NCBI GenBank assembly: GCA_019925095.2
Contig: CM034398.1
Location: 6,339,001-6,403,000 of the forward strand
DNA: 64,000 nucleotides
Source of the DNA: Dendrolimus kikuchii
Taxonomy: Eukaryota; Arthropoda; Insecta; Lepidoptera; Lasiocampidae
Reading direction: 5' to 3'
How positions within the stretch are numbered: position 1 is the stretch's first letter; each line of letters begins with the position of its first letter. Position numbers and translations under genes: made by a program. A model generated the notes under the pieces. The model did not search any database and was not told where the DNA came from. It worked only from the letters and a program-made list of their open reading frames with translations. This document shows, piece by piece, positions 1 to 13,900 of the stretch.

Positions 1-1149
1 TAGTAACTCGATAGGTCTTTCCGTTAAGCTTTCACGGAAAACTACTAGGAGTATTGGATTGGTTTTGCTGTAATTTTGTTTAAATGTAGTTTTAATACCG
101 AAAATGAACATAAATACTTTACATGCCCGGAGATGGGATCGTTTGCAATATAAAATTAAATTAAACTTCTGAGTGCAGATAGCACTAACATAAAAATTTA
201 GTACAATGTAACCTGTATTAACGCCTGCTCTTTAAACAAGAAGCACGCACTAGAGGTTGACCCGTGGCCTCTAGTAAATTAATACATGGCCAAATTAATC
301 TAAAACTAGATCTGAAATATGTAGAGCTTTTATTTTTGGTGCTTCAGTGGTTTTTTTAATTGATTTTGAGATCAATTATTAGCCTTCAGATCAATATATA
401 ATAAGTAGAGTCTTGTCACACCAAAAGAGCTTAGACTTTACATACATACATTTCTTTACAGACGGCCCGCATAATGAAAAATGGTATGATTGTCTATAGA
501 CATTGGTAACATCAGGGGCCCAATTCTGCTATTACTATCTCGTCAAAATCAGCGGACACTATCGTCTCAATCGTAGGTTTGCTTGATTTCGGTATTCTGT
601 TAACCCCGATGGGGTGCCGTCGGCACTCGATTCTATCTTTATAAATATTTATAAGCATAAACCCGCGAAATAAACATTTATAATTTTGGTAACTTTTCAA
701 TATTCATATCGGCTAATGCCATTTCTGCTAGTGGTATAATATTACTTTCTTTCTAATACTTTCCGCCGCGACGATATCGAGAAGATCTTGTGGGTTTAGT
801 AGAATACAAATGTTTGACACTATCACACAAAGCCATGATATTGAAATAGCAGGATTAGGCCCCAGGGTCGAAGCCAACACATTGCTAGCCTTTAGGACGA
901 GCTAGAAGGAATAGGATAAAGGTAATAGAGTAGAGGGATCAGACAGGAGGAATAAGAGATGGGCTGAGATAGAGGAGATGGAATCTCTATTCCATAATAT
1001 TCCAGGAAACATGCAGGACAACTTGATCAATATTTTAGATCTATTGCTCTTTTAACAACGTTTTTGAATACTAAACAGTGTCTTCATAATCCGAATCCGA
1101 TTCCAAAAATCCCTAATAATTATGAGAATATTTAAATCTTAAATTGCAG
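1..1149. other. Upstream FANCI intron, repeat-derived
   Basis: No coding exon is seen here. Bases 1-130 resemble the 'cttt-cacggaaaactact' repeats found again near 12840 and 21860. Bases 500-790 are one copy of a dispersed element (separate entry). Bases 900-1000 are purine-rich and repeat-like. The stretch ends in the acceptor TTGCAG of the first visible FANCI exon. Confidence 0.5.
500..790 (+). repeat. Dispersed element L, copy 1
   Basis: The block from 'ggggcccaattctgctatta' to about 790 recurs inverted at 5140-5440 and in part at 15495-15680. All three contain the landmark 'ctgctattactatc' followed by a 'tctcaatcgtag' segment. Short and non-coding, so probably a MITE or SINE-like unit; the class is not resolved. 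Confidence 0.6.
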
Positions 1150-1280
1150 TTTTTGTGAATCACGTAATATGGAAATAGTGCTGGCTCACTTGAGTTACTA
1201 CTTCACAGTTAGATTGTACAGCAAGCTGGAACCACCGCCGCAGGATTCAGCATCTACAAATACAGATATTGAAGACTTTG
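1150..1280 (+). CDS. FANCI: FANCI visible exon 1
   Basis: Acceptor TTGCAG, donor GTAAGA. The first base closes a codon from the exon upstream of the window, and one base is left over at the end. The residues RNMEIVLAHLSYYF align with the helix beginning near human residue 265. Confidence 0.8.
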
Positions 1281-1896
1281 GTAAGAGTTCTTCTTTCTAA
1301 ATATGACTGCACGATTTTTGTATCTAGATAGTATTAAGTATTTCTGATTATACAAATATTAGAAGGTCTTTGTTTGATGCTAAACAGTTAACATTTTCAA
1401 CACAACACATAAGTCTTTATTAAAAACAATCTGAATTTTAAAATAATTTTCCTATATTATTATATATTTTTTGTTATACACTTTTGAGAGTAAAACTGCA
1501 GTTTCCACCAGATACTCATTTTGTAGGAGTTTTTGTTTTAATTCAATTTATTTAGCAGCTTTTAGTGACTATGTTCTAACCATACAATTTTGTATAATGT
1601 TAAATGAATATATTCAAAATGCCCTGGAAAACATCCACATACATCAAAGAAATTCTCAGAGTATCCCCAGCCCCTTCCTACCGGCTCTGGTCTGGATATA
1701 TTCCACTAGCAGATGCTGGACTTCTTCAAGTCGTCAAGAATATCACATTGTAGTCAATAGGGTTATTTTTCCCGATAAAGTAAACTATAAGGACTTGCGA
1801 GCCTTTACCGCCGTTTTATTGTAAGCGACATTTGGTCCTAAGTATATTTTTGCTTGTACAGGTGTTTCAAACTATTATGTGTTTAATAATAGTTGA

Positions 1897-1974
<78 letters not shown>

Positions 1975-4900
1975 ATGTGTGTGTGTGGGGGGGGGGGCGT
2001 GTTCGCGTGCGTGCGTGTGTGTGTGTGTGTGTGTGTAGGGGGGGGGGCGTGCGTGCGTGCGTGCGTGGTGTGTGTGTGTGTGTGTTTTTTTGTGTATCTA
2101 CGTATCTGAACCTTTAAGTCGATTCCTATTTACAGGAATCTTAATGGGTTGCGCTTAAGTTGTTACTTTTATCATAACTAATAGTCGCTCGTTGTCAAAA
2201 ATCGACCATAATAATTAATTTAAATTATAAGTTTGAAAATTATTAAGGTTCTGTTGTCAAAAACTATACTTCTATAGTCACAGATTTTGCCAAGGCTACA
2301 CTGTTCATTTGAATTTAATAATAAACAAAAGAGTATATATGCGTGGGTGTGTCAAATACGTGGTAGTGTGTGTAATGTTTTTTTTATTATTGATTTAATG
2401 TATATAAAATATTAGCATTCTGCACTCCTTCTCTATATAAACTATAAGTGTGCGAAATTTCATACTCCTCCGTCCGCTCAATTTTCGTAAATGGGGTACA
2501 AAGTTTTTGCTGTGTCTTTGCTTCAAATATTAATATATAAATTAATCGTGTATGCGCGAATTGCTTTTCTATTTCACACTTCATTTATGTAATTACTATA
2601 ATCTCTACTTTCCATAAAATGGGTCGTCTGCCTGTATGTTTTGCTTTATTGCATAAAAAATATTCAGTTGATGTCTCGTTTTGTTTTTGATTTTATGGCA
2701 TGGCAGCATTTTGTTTTTGTAGTTCAATATAGTCCGGCAGAGTTAAGCAATTGCCTGTCGACATGTATGTACCATATGTCAAAGGGAATGGAGGAGCTAG
2801 ATTTCGTGAGGAAACACGTGATAGCGTGGCCAAAGACCCAACTCTTGAGGAATCCTTTCATTATAGACTTAGCGCTGGCCGTGTCTGATAAGCGGTCCGA
2901 GTTCAAATCTGCTTCTTTGGATGTGAGTATTTTTTTAAATGCTTGAAATAGAACACATAAAAAAAAGCATCAAACGCAGTTGAACCCCGTCTAGGAAGAG
3001 TTCAGTAACATACACACTAACACAAGAATTATATATATAAAGACTAAGTGCACCCAGCATGCATTGCAATGCCACGTAAAGTAACTGTTTTTTGTATATT
3101 CTGTTTTTTGGGCCAGTAACACTCACAATCTGATCAATAGTTTAGAGCACAAACATTTATTTTTAATTATATAGGTAAAGAAAAGTCGTTTTTGCTTTAA
3201 TTTTAACAAAATATTAGTTAAAATGAGGATACATATTACCTCGAAATTACTTTTTATTGTTGAAAAAAAATGGCCAATCCTAATTTTTGAAGTTTATTTG
3301 TAGGCAAACTGTTCACATGATAGTAAATTATTATAGTTCCCGAAACGATTCTTGAGCGGTCACCTTGACCCACGGACAGTGGTATTGCGGTTCTTTTTCG
3401 AAGTATGAGGTATTATGCCTATCGAATAAAAGGACAAAAACAATATTTTCGATATTCAAATTCAATTATTCAAAATAAGTTCCACTGGAGAACGTTTTTT
3501 TGAACTTCATATAAGTTAAAATTTAAATTTACTTCCTATTTTGTGTATAAGGCTTCGCAACTTATTATTTCCATTAAGGAGAAGAAGTGGCAATAAACTC
3601 CCACACCAACACAGCACACCTACTAACTACTAACAACACACCTAGCTAAAAATTGTTTTTCTTTATACTTCTTATTCTATTTATATCTCAAGCTTTTTTT
3701 ATAAGTTTTATACAGAAGTATGTTACAGAATTACTTTTCGAAGAATTAATGAAGTTGCAGCAAACAGTGCATACTCAGTAAGACAAAGACATAATAAAAG
3801 GAAAGAAGAATATTATGATTATCTTTATAATAATGACGAGACATACTAAAAGTTTATACTGCAACATATCCCCATAAATTCCTTACATGTTTGGCAAGTA
3901 AAGACGTTGACGTCCATAAATAATAGCATTACATTGGCTACGCTCAATGCGTAAAGCGATTTCTACTTATCCGCCGATCGCTCAAGATATGTGCCGGGAA
4001 CATTAAATATCTAATACTTTCTTAAGTTTTCGCGTCCAGTATAGATAATAACACTACGTTTTAACTCTTAAGACAATTATCGATATACCAAAAAGCCGCA
4101 AGACTAGCACTATCACTATCTCGTAATATACCAAGAAAATATACCCATTTCATACAAATCATACAACTCCTATATAAACAAAGTGAGACAATAACACAAT
4201 GATCACGTGCACAAACGCGATCTGCACTCTCATCGCGGACACATGTGTGCTAATAGTGAGCTAAAGGATCGGTTTTAAGCGCGGTGATTTATTTGATTTT
4301 TATTATTCCGACGTTTCCTCCTCCTCCTGGTCCCATCCATTTTATTATTATATAAAATTATTAGAGCTAGGCATGTTTGCTGAAGAGTTTCTTGCGCCGC
4401 TTTTTCTCTTCAAGCCACAACATGTTGTGAAGCGGTGGTAAATTAGATTAGGCTCCCATAGAATAAATATTAACCAAAAACAAAATTAAATAAACTAAAT
4501 AATTTAAATTAACAAGTTGGCGGTAGGCTAAATAAAAGTTTAACAATACTCATTGACATTTGACATCTTTGTCTTCCGTGATCACGGCTACTGAAAAGTG
4601 GCCGAAACGTCGGAATAATAAAAATCAAATAAATTACCGCTCTAAAACCGTTGAAACGTAGTTTTATTACATTAAATATCTGTTTTCATCCCATTGTAGA
4701 TTCATGCCATTTATGTTATTAATTAATATTTATTTTTCAGACAGTAAAATCCGCAATAGAACAGCGTATATTGGACGAAGCACAGAGTAAAGAGTCGGCG
4801 TGGTTGCGTTTCATTCTACCACCGGATGTTGATGTTGCCAGCTTACTGAAAGTCCTTACTACAGAAAGGTAAAAAATTAATTATTGACGTGATAGCGCCA

Positions 4901-7900
4901 AGCTGGAATCATTGACCTTGAATGAATGAATGAACACTCTTTATTCACCATAAACTTTTAAACCTAGACAATTAATATGAATACATTTACATTGAAACGA
5001 TGTGCGGCCTTATTGCTCGTAGCGATCTCATCCAGGCAACCTCGGCAATATTTTAATATCTTGGCCTTGCGAAGATATTCAAAGTACGATTCCATTGCGA
5101 TAGTTTAAAAAATTCGTATTCATCTTGATCCACAATATCATCTCGATATCGTCGCGGTAGAGTAGTAGTAGCAAACAATTCGTATTACCATTAGCAGAAA
5201 TGATATTAGCCGAAAAGAATAAAGAAAAGCTACTAAAATTTGAAACATTTATTTCACGAGTTTTCGCTTATAGATATTTAGAAACGTAGAGTGGCGTAAC
5301 ACGGACATGCCATCGGAATTAACAGAAGACCGAAATCAGGCCGATCTGCGATTGAGACGATAGTATCCGGTGATTATGATGAGATAATAATAGCAGAATT
5401 CGGCCCCTGGTGTTGCAAGTCTATAGGTGACGCTAACCACTTTCCATGGGCTGGGTCGTTTGCCTGTTATCCAACTTTGAAATAAAAAATATATAATAAA
5501 ACTAAGTTTCAACGGTTTTAAGCGCGGTATTTTATTAGATGTTTATTCCGAAGTTTCGGCTATTTTTCAGTAGCCGTGATCACGGAAGACAGAAATCTCT
5601 AGTGTCAACCTACGCGTTTTGTGATCACGGCTACTGAGAAGTAGTCGAAACTTCGGAATAAACATCAAATAAAATACTGCGCTTTAAACTATTAAAACCT
5701 AGTTTTATTATGTGTACTAGTCGCCATTTTTGTTTCACAGTGGCAATCACCGTCAGCTCACAACTATGGGGTTGATAAACCTAGCTTTCAACCTCCTCTC
5801 GGTGAACGCTAGTCGTCCGACCGCAGCCTTATGCTGGTCTCATGGAAAGCTCATATTAGTCCGTCTTAGCAAGTTACAACCGGAGACGACTCCCTATATA
5901 CTGACGAAACTATCTGATCTACTGTCCGGGGAAGTGGTCCTGCCTCAATTTGCAGGTATGTACTATTTATTTACTTTATTGTATTTGGGGGTCTAACAGT
6001 TGTTATCTTAAATGCTGACAATGAAAATGACAACCCATTGATAAGCCTCCACTGATGGCAGTTTTTTTATGTATGTTTAAAATAAGGTTAAAAGCAGAAT
6101 TATAAACTAAAAATATATATAATTGTCGATCAAGAAACGAATTATTATCAGTATAGAAATGCCCCGAAAATCATATACTAATCAAGTCGTCTGCACAAGT
6201 TCACACAATATAATGATAATATTATATATGTCTTCATTGACAGTGACAAAACATAAATCTTTAAAACAATTTGAAAAGTAAGATGGGACAATAGGCTCGG
6301 GCAATAAAACTGAGTTCGAGAACAAAAGACAGACAAGTGACAAGTGGTCTATAACATAGAAATAATAATTGTTTATACATTTTATAACAAAAGAATGTTG
6401 ATCAACTGAACAAAAGATCTTTGGCTGCATCGGATTAGTGCCAAGGTTCTCAGTTTTAGAAATGAAGTAGTAGGGTAGTCTCTGAAACACAACAAAACCT
6501 GTCAAAACATCTGTAGACATATAAAAAAATCTATGCAGGAATGACAAAGAATACAATTTCCTGCGGCCGGGCGGCCTATCGCAAGGGGCATAAGAAGGTT
6601 TCCCTCGAGGCCGGCAGCACATTGGCAACACCTCTGGTGCTGCTAACATCCATAGGCGACGGTAACCACTATCGATCACAGGTCGTCAGCCTGTCTGCTG
6701 TGCCTCAGCAATAAAAAAAAAGGCGACAAAATAATCCACAGCCAGGTGGTAGGGTATTTGCCCGTCTGGATGGCAACCACCCCTAGAGTCTAGTATGCCG
6801 CCATAACAACTCAGAGTTGTGTTCCGGCATTAGTGGGCAGGTTTCAGTCTCCCCTTAATGTCTCGCCACCAATGTGGTGCCACCTTCGTCTGCCTGTCTG
6901 CTGAACTCATGCAATAAAAAAAAACAGTGAGAAATGGGCTTCAAATAGCTTGAGAGAGGCCTCTTTGTTGAAGGACAAGCTGGTAAGAAGATATCATTGG
7001 ATACCAATGTATTGAATAAATTAAGTGAAATTATGGAACTTTTTCACCAATAAAAGCTATTCTTATTAGTAGTAGTGCATGTGTATTATTTTAATGTAGT
7101 AGTATTCTTTTTTTGATGTTTCATCTGTTCAAATTGCATATAAAAATTTTCACACTGACTTCATTTAAACTACTTTTAGTTTCTTTTTACTTATTAAAAT
7201 AATATATCCTTGCAAATAACAGGTGTATATATATTTTGTAATGTATTCGAAGGACAATACAGTCCACTACGAAAATGTATATAATAACATACAGCATAAA
7301 ACTCACACAAAACAAAATGTAACCTTTAGTTAGTAATCGTTATTCTACATTTAAGTTCGCGATTATTGACAAATACAGTCTTAGCCCTCTTACTAAATTA
7401 CCAAATTATAGACAGTATTCTTAGTCATAATGATTACTGCAAGTAGAGACTGAAAAAGCACGGAATTTAAATATCCCTATGGCAACTCCAAATTACCATA
7501 GAGTACAATACGTAAACATTTTTATTTTTCTTTGAATTCAGTATTTCTTCAGTTCTTTTTTTATCGAATTTCTAAATTATTCACATCAATAACTTGCACG
7601 AGGCACTTTTAGTGTTATTCATGTTTTAAGGTCTTAAGTACTAAAACACAATTATACCAAAATAATAAACTGACAGTCACAACGACAACGTTTTTGTAAA
7701 ATGACATTGACATTTGTATTAACATTGCCATGTAAAAAGTTTGTGAATAATTAAAATGCTCCGTTACCCATTCTTTAGTATATAATATTTATAAGTTGCT
7801 CATGATTATCTATATTTTTTTATTTATTTAGGAACATCTAGACTTTGGACTAACTACATTGCCAGACTAGCTAAGAATATTGTTTAAGATAGGTTACCTG

Positions 7901-10900
7901 GACATATCGCTTTAAGCGCTAAAGCGGCCTAGTGTTTTGCCTAAAAATATTGACACTATTGTATTGTGTCTCTTATTTTGGTGAGCACTTTATACAGCTG
8001 ACATGTTTTTCTATACTACATTGATCGTAAATACCATGTTTACAGATTGCCTATACGTGCTATGCAAATTTACCCCAGTGTCAGTGGAAAGGTGCACTCA
8101 ACTGGCAACAATTTTAGAAAAATGTCAGCCTTCTCCAACGGATTATAGAAGTGCCGCAGTCGTACTGGATGCAGTGCGGCCGTTATTGAATTACAGTATG
8201 CGCACTAGAGATGTGCTGGTTATGGTTTGCAGAAAGGGTTTCTATTCTAAGTAAGTCGCTTCTACGGATTTATTCTGTTTGTGTGGTTCATTTCACCGAA
8301 CCATCTATACATATGATAAATTGTAGAGGTCGATTTTCTGTACAATGAAAAAAAAGATGCTAAAAACCAAGTCAGGGGGGTGTAAAGAAGTGAAATAGAA
8401 CTAATTTTTCAAATTTTTTGTTTCTCTGTTTGTCTGTGTCTGTTTATGTGTCTTTTTGTACTGGCTAATCTCCGAGACGACTGGACCGATTTAAATGAAT
8501 TTTTTTATGGTGGTAGCTTACATCTCCGGTCAACATATAGGATACTTTTGATCACGAAAAATTCCCGTGGGTTAGTTAAAAGACCGCACCACGCAGACGA
8601 AGTCGCGGGCATCAGCTAGTTATATAATAAATTTTTGAAGTGAAAACTTCTTTAGGCAATTTTGAGACGGGGAAGACTAAACTCGCGTGACCGTCACGCT
8701 CAGATACAAAGTTTTCGCTTCTGACGTGCAATCCTAAGATTGAGTTTTTTTTTCAGCACGTCCCTCTACCGTTGCTTAGCATTATCGGGATTTTTGACCG
8801 TGTTGCGTCACATTAAACTTACGAGTGGCATGTCGAGTACATCGAGCCAGAGTTGGAATAGCGATGAAAATAATTCTTTCCAGTACTTGACTCAATTGAC
8901 TGTGGACTTCCATGCTACTGAACAAGGGAACACGTAAGTATACGGTTATATAATAATAATAATCACCACCCAGACCATAGCAAATAGCAGAAAGTTCATT
9001 TACGAAATTTACACTGACGGTAATCGAACCCAGAAACTGTGCGTTCCAATACAGGCGGGTAAAGGCTTGAGCCACCACAGAGGTTGCCGTATATAAATGT
9101 ATAGTTTCTATCTATTTATTCCTATTGGCAGTTTTTGTTTGCGCAGAAAAGTGCAGACCGTTTTTCCACATGTAAATGTGGAAACACGGTCCACATTAAT
9201 GTATTTTATTTAGATATCTCTGTATGCATATGTATTTATTATTATGTATGTATGTGTGTAAGTATATACTTATTCCACTTATTTATATATTTATTGTATT
9301 TTTACACAAATTTAGTTCGCTTGTTTGCTCACAATTTAACTTGATAGAAAAACCTGTTATTAGCCCTACATTTTAAGTACTTTTTTGTTTGTTTGTATTA
9401 TTAATATGCGCTGTTGGTTTTTTTCAATTAAAAAAAAAATCTATATTGAAATTTACGCGCAAGCGAAAATGGCAGAGTATTGCCTGCTATGCATTCCTAG
9501 CTTTGTTCCACTTACACGATTCGTACACTGTCGGCGCTACTACCATTGGTCTACTGCACAGGTACATCGGCAGGAATTAAATATTAGTTGAGTAATACTG
9601 TACGAAGTCGTATGCGATGAAATTTTTGAGGTGCGTCATCGTATCGATGCATCGTCGCACCGCAGTTTTTTGTGGCTTCACCTTAAGGAAACGCACCCTT
9701 CAATCGGTAAAGAAAATAATCAAAAAACAAGTTCTAGGGTCTGTGATGTGATAATAGGGGTGCGGACACATGTTATAATAAATTATTAAATTTTTCCATA
9801 TTATAAAAGTTAAAATAACATTTTATCATGTAAATTTTAAAATATCATAATAGGTACAAAATCTATGCGGCTGCAACACTGTAAGTTTATAAAAAGTAAC
9901 TCAATTGATTTAACTGTCCGCTTACCTATTATAAGAGGGTCTCAGAAAGCGTGATGTGGGGGGAGCGGTCCAATAAGTAGAAGTATTTATGTTCTTCACT
10001 ATTTAAAGAACTGGTAAAGATCCTAGACCAATACAGTCTCGTCATTTGTGAGGGGTCCAATAAATCAAAATTTAGCGTTACGTACTTTATGGACGGCCTG
10101 TTACGGCCAGTATTTGAACTCACGTTGGAGTTACGGCTACATTAGCCGCTTACCACGAGTTTTCTATGTAATTTTATATTCAAAAACTGCTTTCCCAGGG
10201 TGAGATCACGCGTGCGTAACGAAGCAGTGTGTTGTGAGGTTATTTCTATTATCCAACGATGTTTCTTGCAAGACGCGGCTGTGAAACAACTATTATACAC
10301 TAGTAAGTACTATTTTTTACACTTATCGTGAAATTCAATTTCAAAAATCAATGCCTACCCGGAGTACACTTCTTATGTATACTCGACACTCGGTGATTAA
10401 AAGTAATAAAGTGCAGTAAAATATTATTATATTTTGTGTTTATGTGTAACAAACTAGTATATTTACTGTTTTCTTTATGCATTATTTTGCGACATTAAAT
10501 ATGTTTTCTTTGTTCTTAAACATATTTTTTTTTACAATAAACAAAACCGACTTCAAAAGTAAGTAAGATTCAAAAAATAATTATTTTTTACAACATCTTG
10601 AAGTGGGTGCTATGTAAAACATAAAAAAAACAACAGATTTGCAAGATGTAATAATGAATAAAACTACGTTTTAACGGTTCAGGCGCGGTAATTTATTTGA
10701 TTTTTATTATTCCGACGTTTTGGCCACTTTTCAGTAGCCGTGATCACTGAAGACCAAGATGTCAAGTGTCAATGAGTATTGTTGTTTTATTTAGCTTACC
10801 GCCAACTTGTTCGTTTAATTATTTAGTTTTAATTTTGTTTATGGTTATTATTTACTCTATGGGAGCCTAATCTAATGTATGTATACAGGGCACGAACACT

Positions 10901-13900
10901 TAAGAAAATATTAAGATGTAGTCATTTTTATGTTTTACTTCACACCAACTTCAAGATGTAGAAAATATTTATTTTTTTCTTACTCTTGAGTTCGTTTTGT
11001 TTTTGCTAGAAAATAAATATTTCTTAATTTAGGACTTTGATTATAACTAAAATTGGGATTGGGATCATGTCGTTACTGTTTCAGTAGTCGGGTTAATTTT
11101 TTTAAACATTTTATTATGTTGTTAAGTAGACTACGTTCCACTTGTAGCTGACAGCGCCCAAAATGCTCCTTCAACCGTTCCACATAGCGACCGCAGTCGT
11201 TATGGTCGTGGCGAAAACGTTACTAATGACGTCATATTTTTCGATCACGCAATGCTCACAACGACCCATGTCTATAGGTGGGTGGAAGTGGGCGTTGGCC
11301 ACGGAGCAATAGTTTTCTCTATCGATACGTTGAAAAAGGCGCGATTTTCAAATTAACCACACAGCAACTATAGACATTCGTGTACTTCGTTGTTAATAAC
11401 ATCAACGCTCCGGTCAATCAACGGTCGCAAACAAGTGGAACGGGAAAAATCGCGGTCGTGAGCGTGGTCGTTGTGATTCTCATGTGGAACGTAGCCATAA
11501 CGGTTTATCTTTAGATGTTATGTGTGTACATTCATTAGTAGTCAAGAATTCATTTTCTATTTTACAGAATTATATAATTGCACTAAAGAAAAATTTGTAT
11601 TACACAAGTCAATATTGGAAATGATGCATAGTCGTTTAGTCAAGTATATATCCGAAGATGAAGAAAACCCACTGTTGTTGGATAAATGCGTACAGGAGAC
11701 TGCAACTGCAGCAAATTTAGTTGTAAGTATTTGTAGAGGAATAAATAAAAAAATAATTGGCAGAATAATACACATTGTAGACATGTGCGCTGCATTGAAA
11801 GACGACGGTGGCGGCTTCCTCAGTGATTGGCACTCTGACAGTTGATTAATGATATTGTTACAACCTAGGCGCCGACAAAGACAAATTCCACGTACAGATT
11901 TGTAGAAGCACATTTATTACCTGTCAGCATTTGAACTAATTGTAATTCTTTTATGATCGTCTTCTTTCGTTTACTTATTTATTGGCATACGTTTCTAGAG
12001 AACAGCATATCGTTGTATTGCAATCGTTTACGGCCGCTTGCGGCCGAATTATTAGCCAGGTGTTGCAGATTACGTCGACTACGATACGGGTACATTTGTA
12101 TTTGTGAGGTATAAAACGACGGCTTAATAGAGAGAAGGGCAGTCGAGCGAGAACCACGATCTAGGCGAAACGTGTGTACATTCGGGAATCTATTAGTGAC
12201 GGACTTTGCGCGTTTTATTGAATTACGACCTTCTGCATTAAGTTTGGATTTGTTGTGTTCAGTTATATTTGTACTTGTGTTATACGTGTTTGTATAGTTC
12301 TAATAAACTCAATTCTATTATAGTTCTAATAAACTTAATTCTAATGGCATTTTAATTCGAGTCCCGCTAAACTCGTAAAAATATTAAGAAGTATTTTCTA
12401 GCTATACAATATTATTCTTACTATTGCGTGGCTACAAATAAAAAAAATAAGCTTCTTAGTATTTTCAATAAATTAATAGGCTGTATATAACCTGAACGGG
12501 TAGGTTTTCGAAACCAAGAAAGAAGGGAGACGATTTAAAAAATAATCCTGAACGGATAACATGTGGGATTAGTAATGGTGGCTCATCGTACCTGTACACT
12601 CAGCTAAGGGTGCTGTCAGACAGAAAGTGGTCACGCGTTCGAGCGTTCCGCTTTCGCATTCTGCGTTCGTTGTATTAGAGGCCATCCACAAATTACATCA
12701 CACGAATTTCATGATTATGGTGACCTCTCCCCCGTCCTTGTCACAGCTGGCCACATTCGTGTGACATCACATATTTTGCAATTCTACATCAAGTATATAA
12801 TTATAAAAATTAAAAACAGCAGTATTACCGTATTATAAATGCGAAATAACTCTGTCTGTCTGTTACGCTTTCACGGAAACACTACTGGACAGATTTGTCT
12901 GAAACTCAGTATATATGTTTTTTCGATACCGAGGATGAACATAGGATAGTTTTGTATCCCGAAAAATGGGATAGTTACCGGGATAAAAATATATATAAAA
13001 ATATCTAGAATTTATCCCGGAAAAAGGATAGATTTATGTAAAGCTAATCCCAGAAAGTAGGATTGGTTTTGAAATGTGACCATTTCAAAACCAATCCTAC
13101 TTTCTAAATTTCGTGACGTCAGTTACGAAATTTAGGACCCCTCCGATCCCTTGTCACACAATATAACACGTCGTTGACCTCCTTCCTCCCCCTTAACGTG
13201 TGACGTCATTTGTGGATGGCCCCTTACGTTACATAGACGTCCCCACGCACCAAGCATTCTAACCGCGTAGGTCAATCAGAACGCATGCGTTCGCGCGTTC
13301 CCTACTATTTTGGTTTCCACATTGATTGCAAGGAAGGTCATCATAACTATAGTATTTAAGTGCTTAGCTCTTGTCGGCGGAGCGCCCTTCAATCCTCTCG
13401 GTGCTTGTCCAGTTGTTTCACTACTTTGTACAACACGACACCTATCCTATCCTTATTTGGTCGATAAACGCCCTCCAAGGTCTTCCCTTTCCTCTTCTGC
13501 CGTCCACTTCCCCTTCTATTATCTTACAAAGAAGGGTTTCATGTCGTGGTAAGTGTCCAAAAATTGTTCCTCTCCTGTACACCTTTGTTCCCAACACTCC
13601 TTGAAGTTGGAAGGAAGATGGAGACCGATAAGTTAATAATGCTAGTTCTTCAAAGACGTTTTTATATAATGCTAAGGATAATGATTATAAAAACCGAAAA
13701 ATAGTAGTAGAATCATGGCGGGAAATTGCCACAGAAATGCCAGTCTATGGAATCCATTTTTTGTTCTAGTCTTGTTCACTGGGCGCACCCAGTGTGTCCG
13801 TTTCCGTTTTGTTACTGCTTATGACTACAGAATCAATAGTTCGCCGTAACAGTAGTGGTACCGCGTTGACCTTCCAACAGCGGAGTTCGTGGATATTTGC

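Larger units (their letters stand above)
1281..2722 (+). other. FANCI intron (visible intron 1)
   Basis: 1.4-kb intron holding the microsatellite at 1893-2097 and repeat E at 2195-2545. The remainder (1300-1890) is AT-rich, and I see no recognisable element in it. Confidence 0.7.
2923..4740 (+). other. FANCI intron (visible intron 2)
   Basis: 1.8-kb intron. It holds repeat C (3463-3885) and a TIR-A element (4262-4672). The stretch 2930-3460 is AT-rich without a recognised element. Confidence 0.6.
12677..13227. mobile_element. Inner TIR element (TTA duplication)
   Basis: Left end 'gaggccatccacaaattaca' and right end 'tcatttgtggatggcccc' are inverted repeats, with TTA directly before and after. 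Non-coding; probably a second Harbinger-type MITE, inserted inside the outer element. It contains a further repeat at 12830-13025. Confidence 0.75.

Noticed and set aside
1..1149. Search for further 5' FANCI exons
   Set aside because: No frame here matches the residues expected before visible exon 1, so they are taken to lie upstream of the window.
1893..1975. CRISPR-like or satellite array
   Set aside because: Plain dinucleotide repeat without spacers; no CRISPR array is expected or seen in this eukaryotic DNA.
1832..2117. Three overlapping open frames rich in Tyr-Ile and Cys-Val
   Set aside because: They are translations of the (AT)n/(GT)n microsatellite in three frames.
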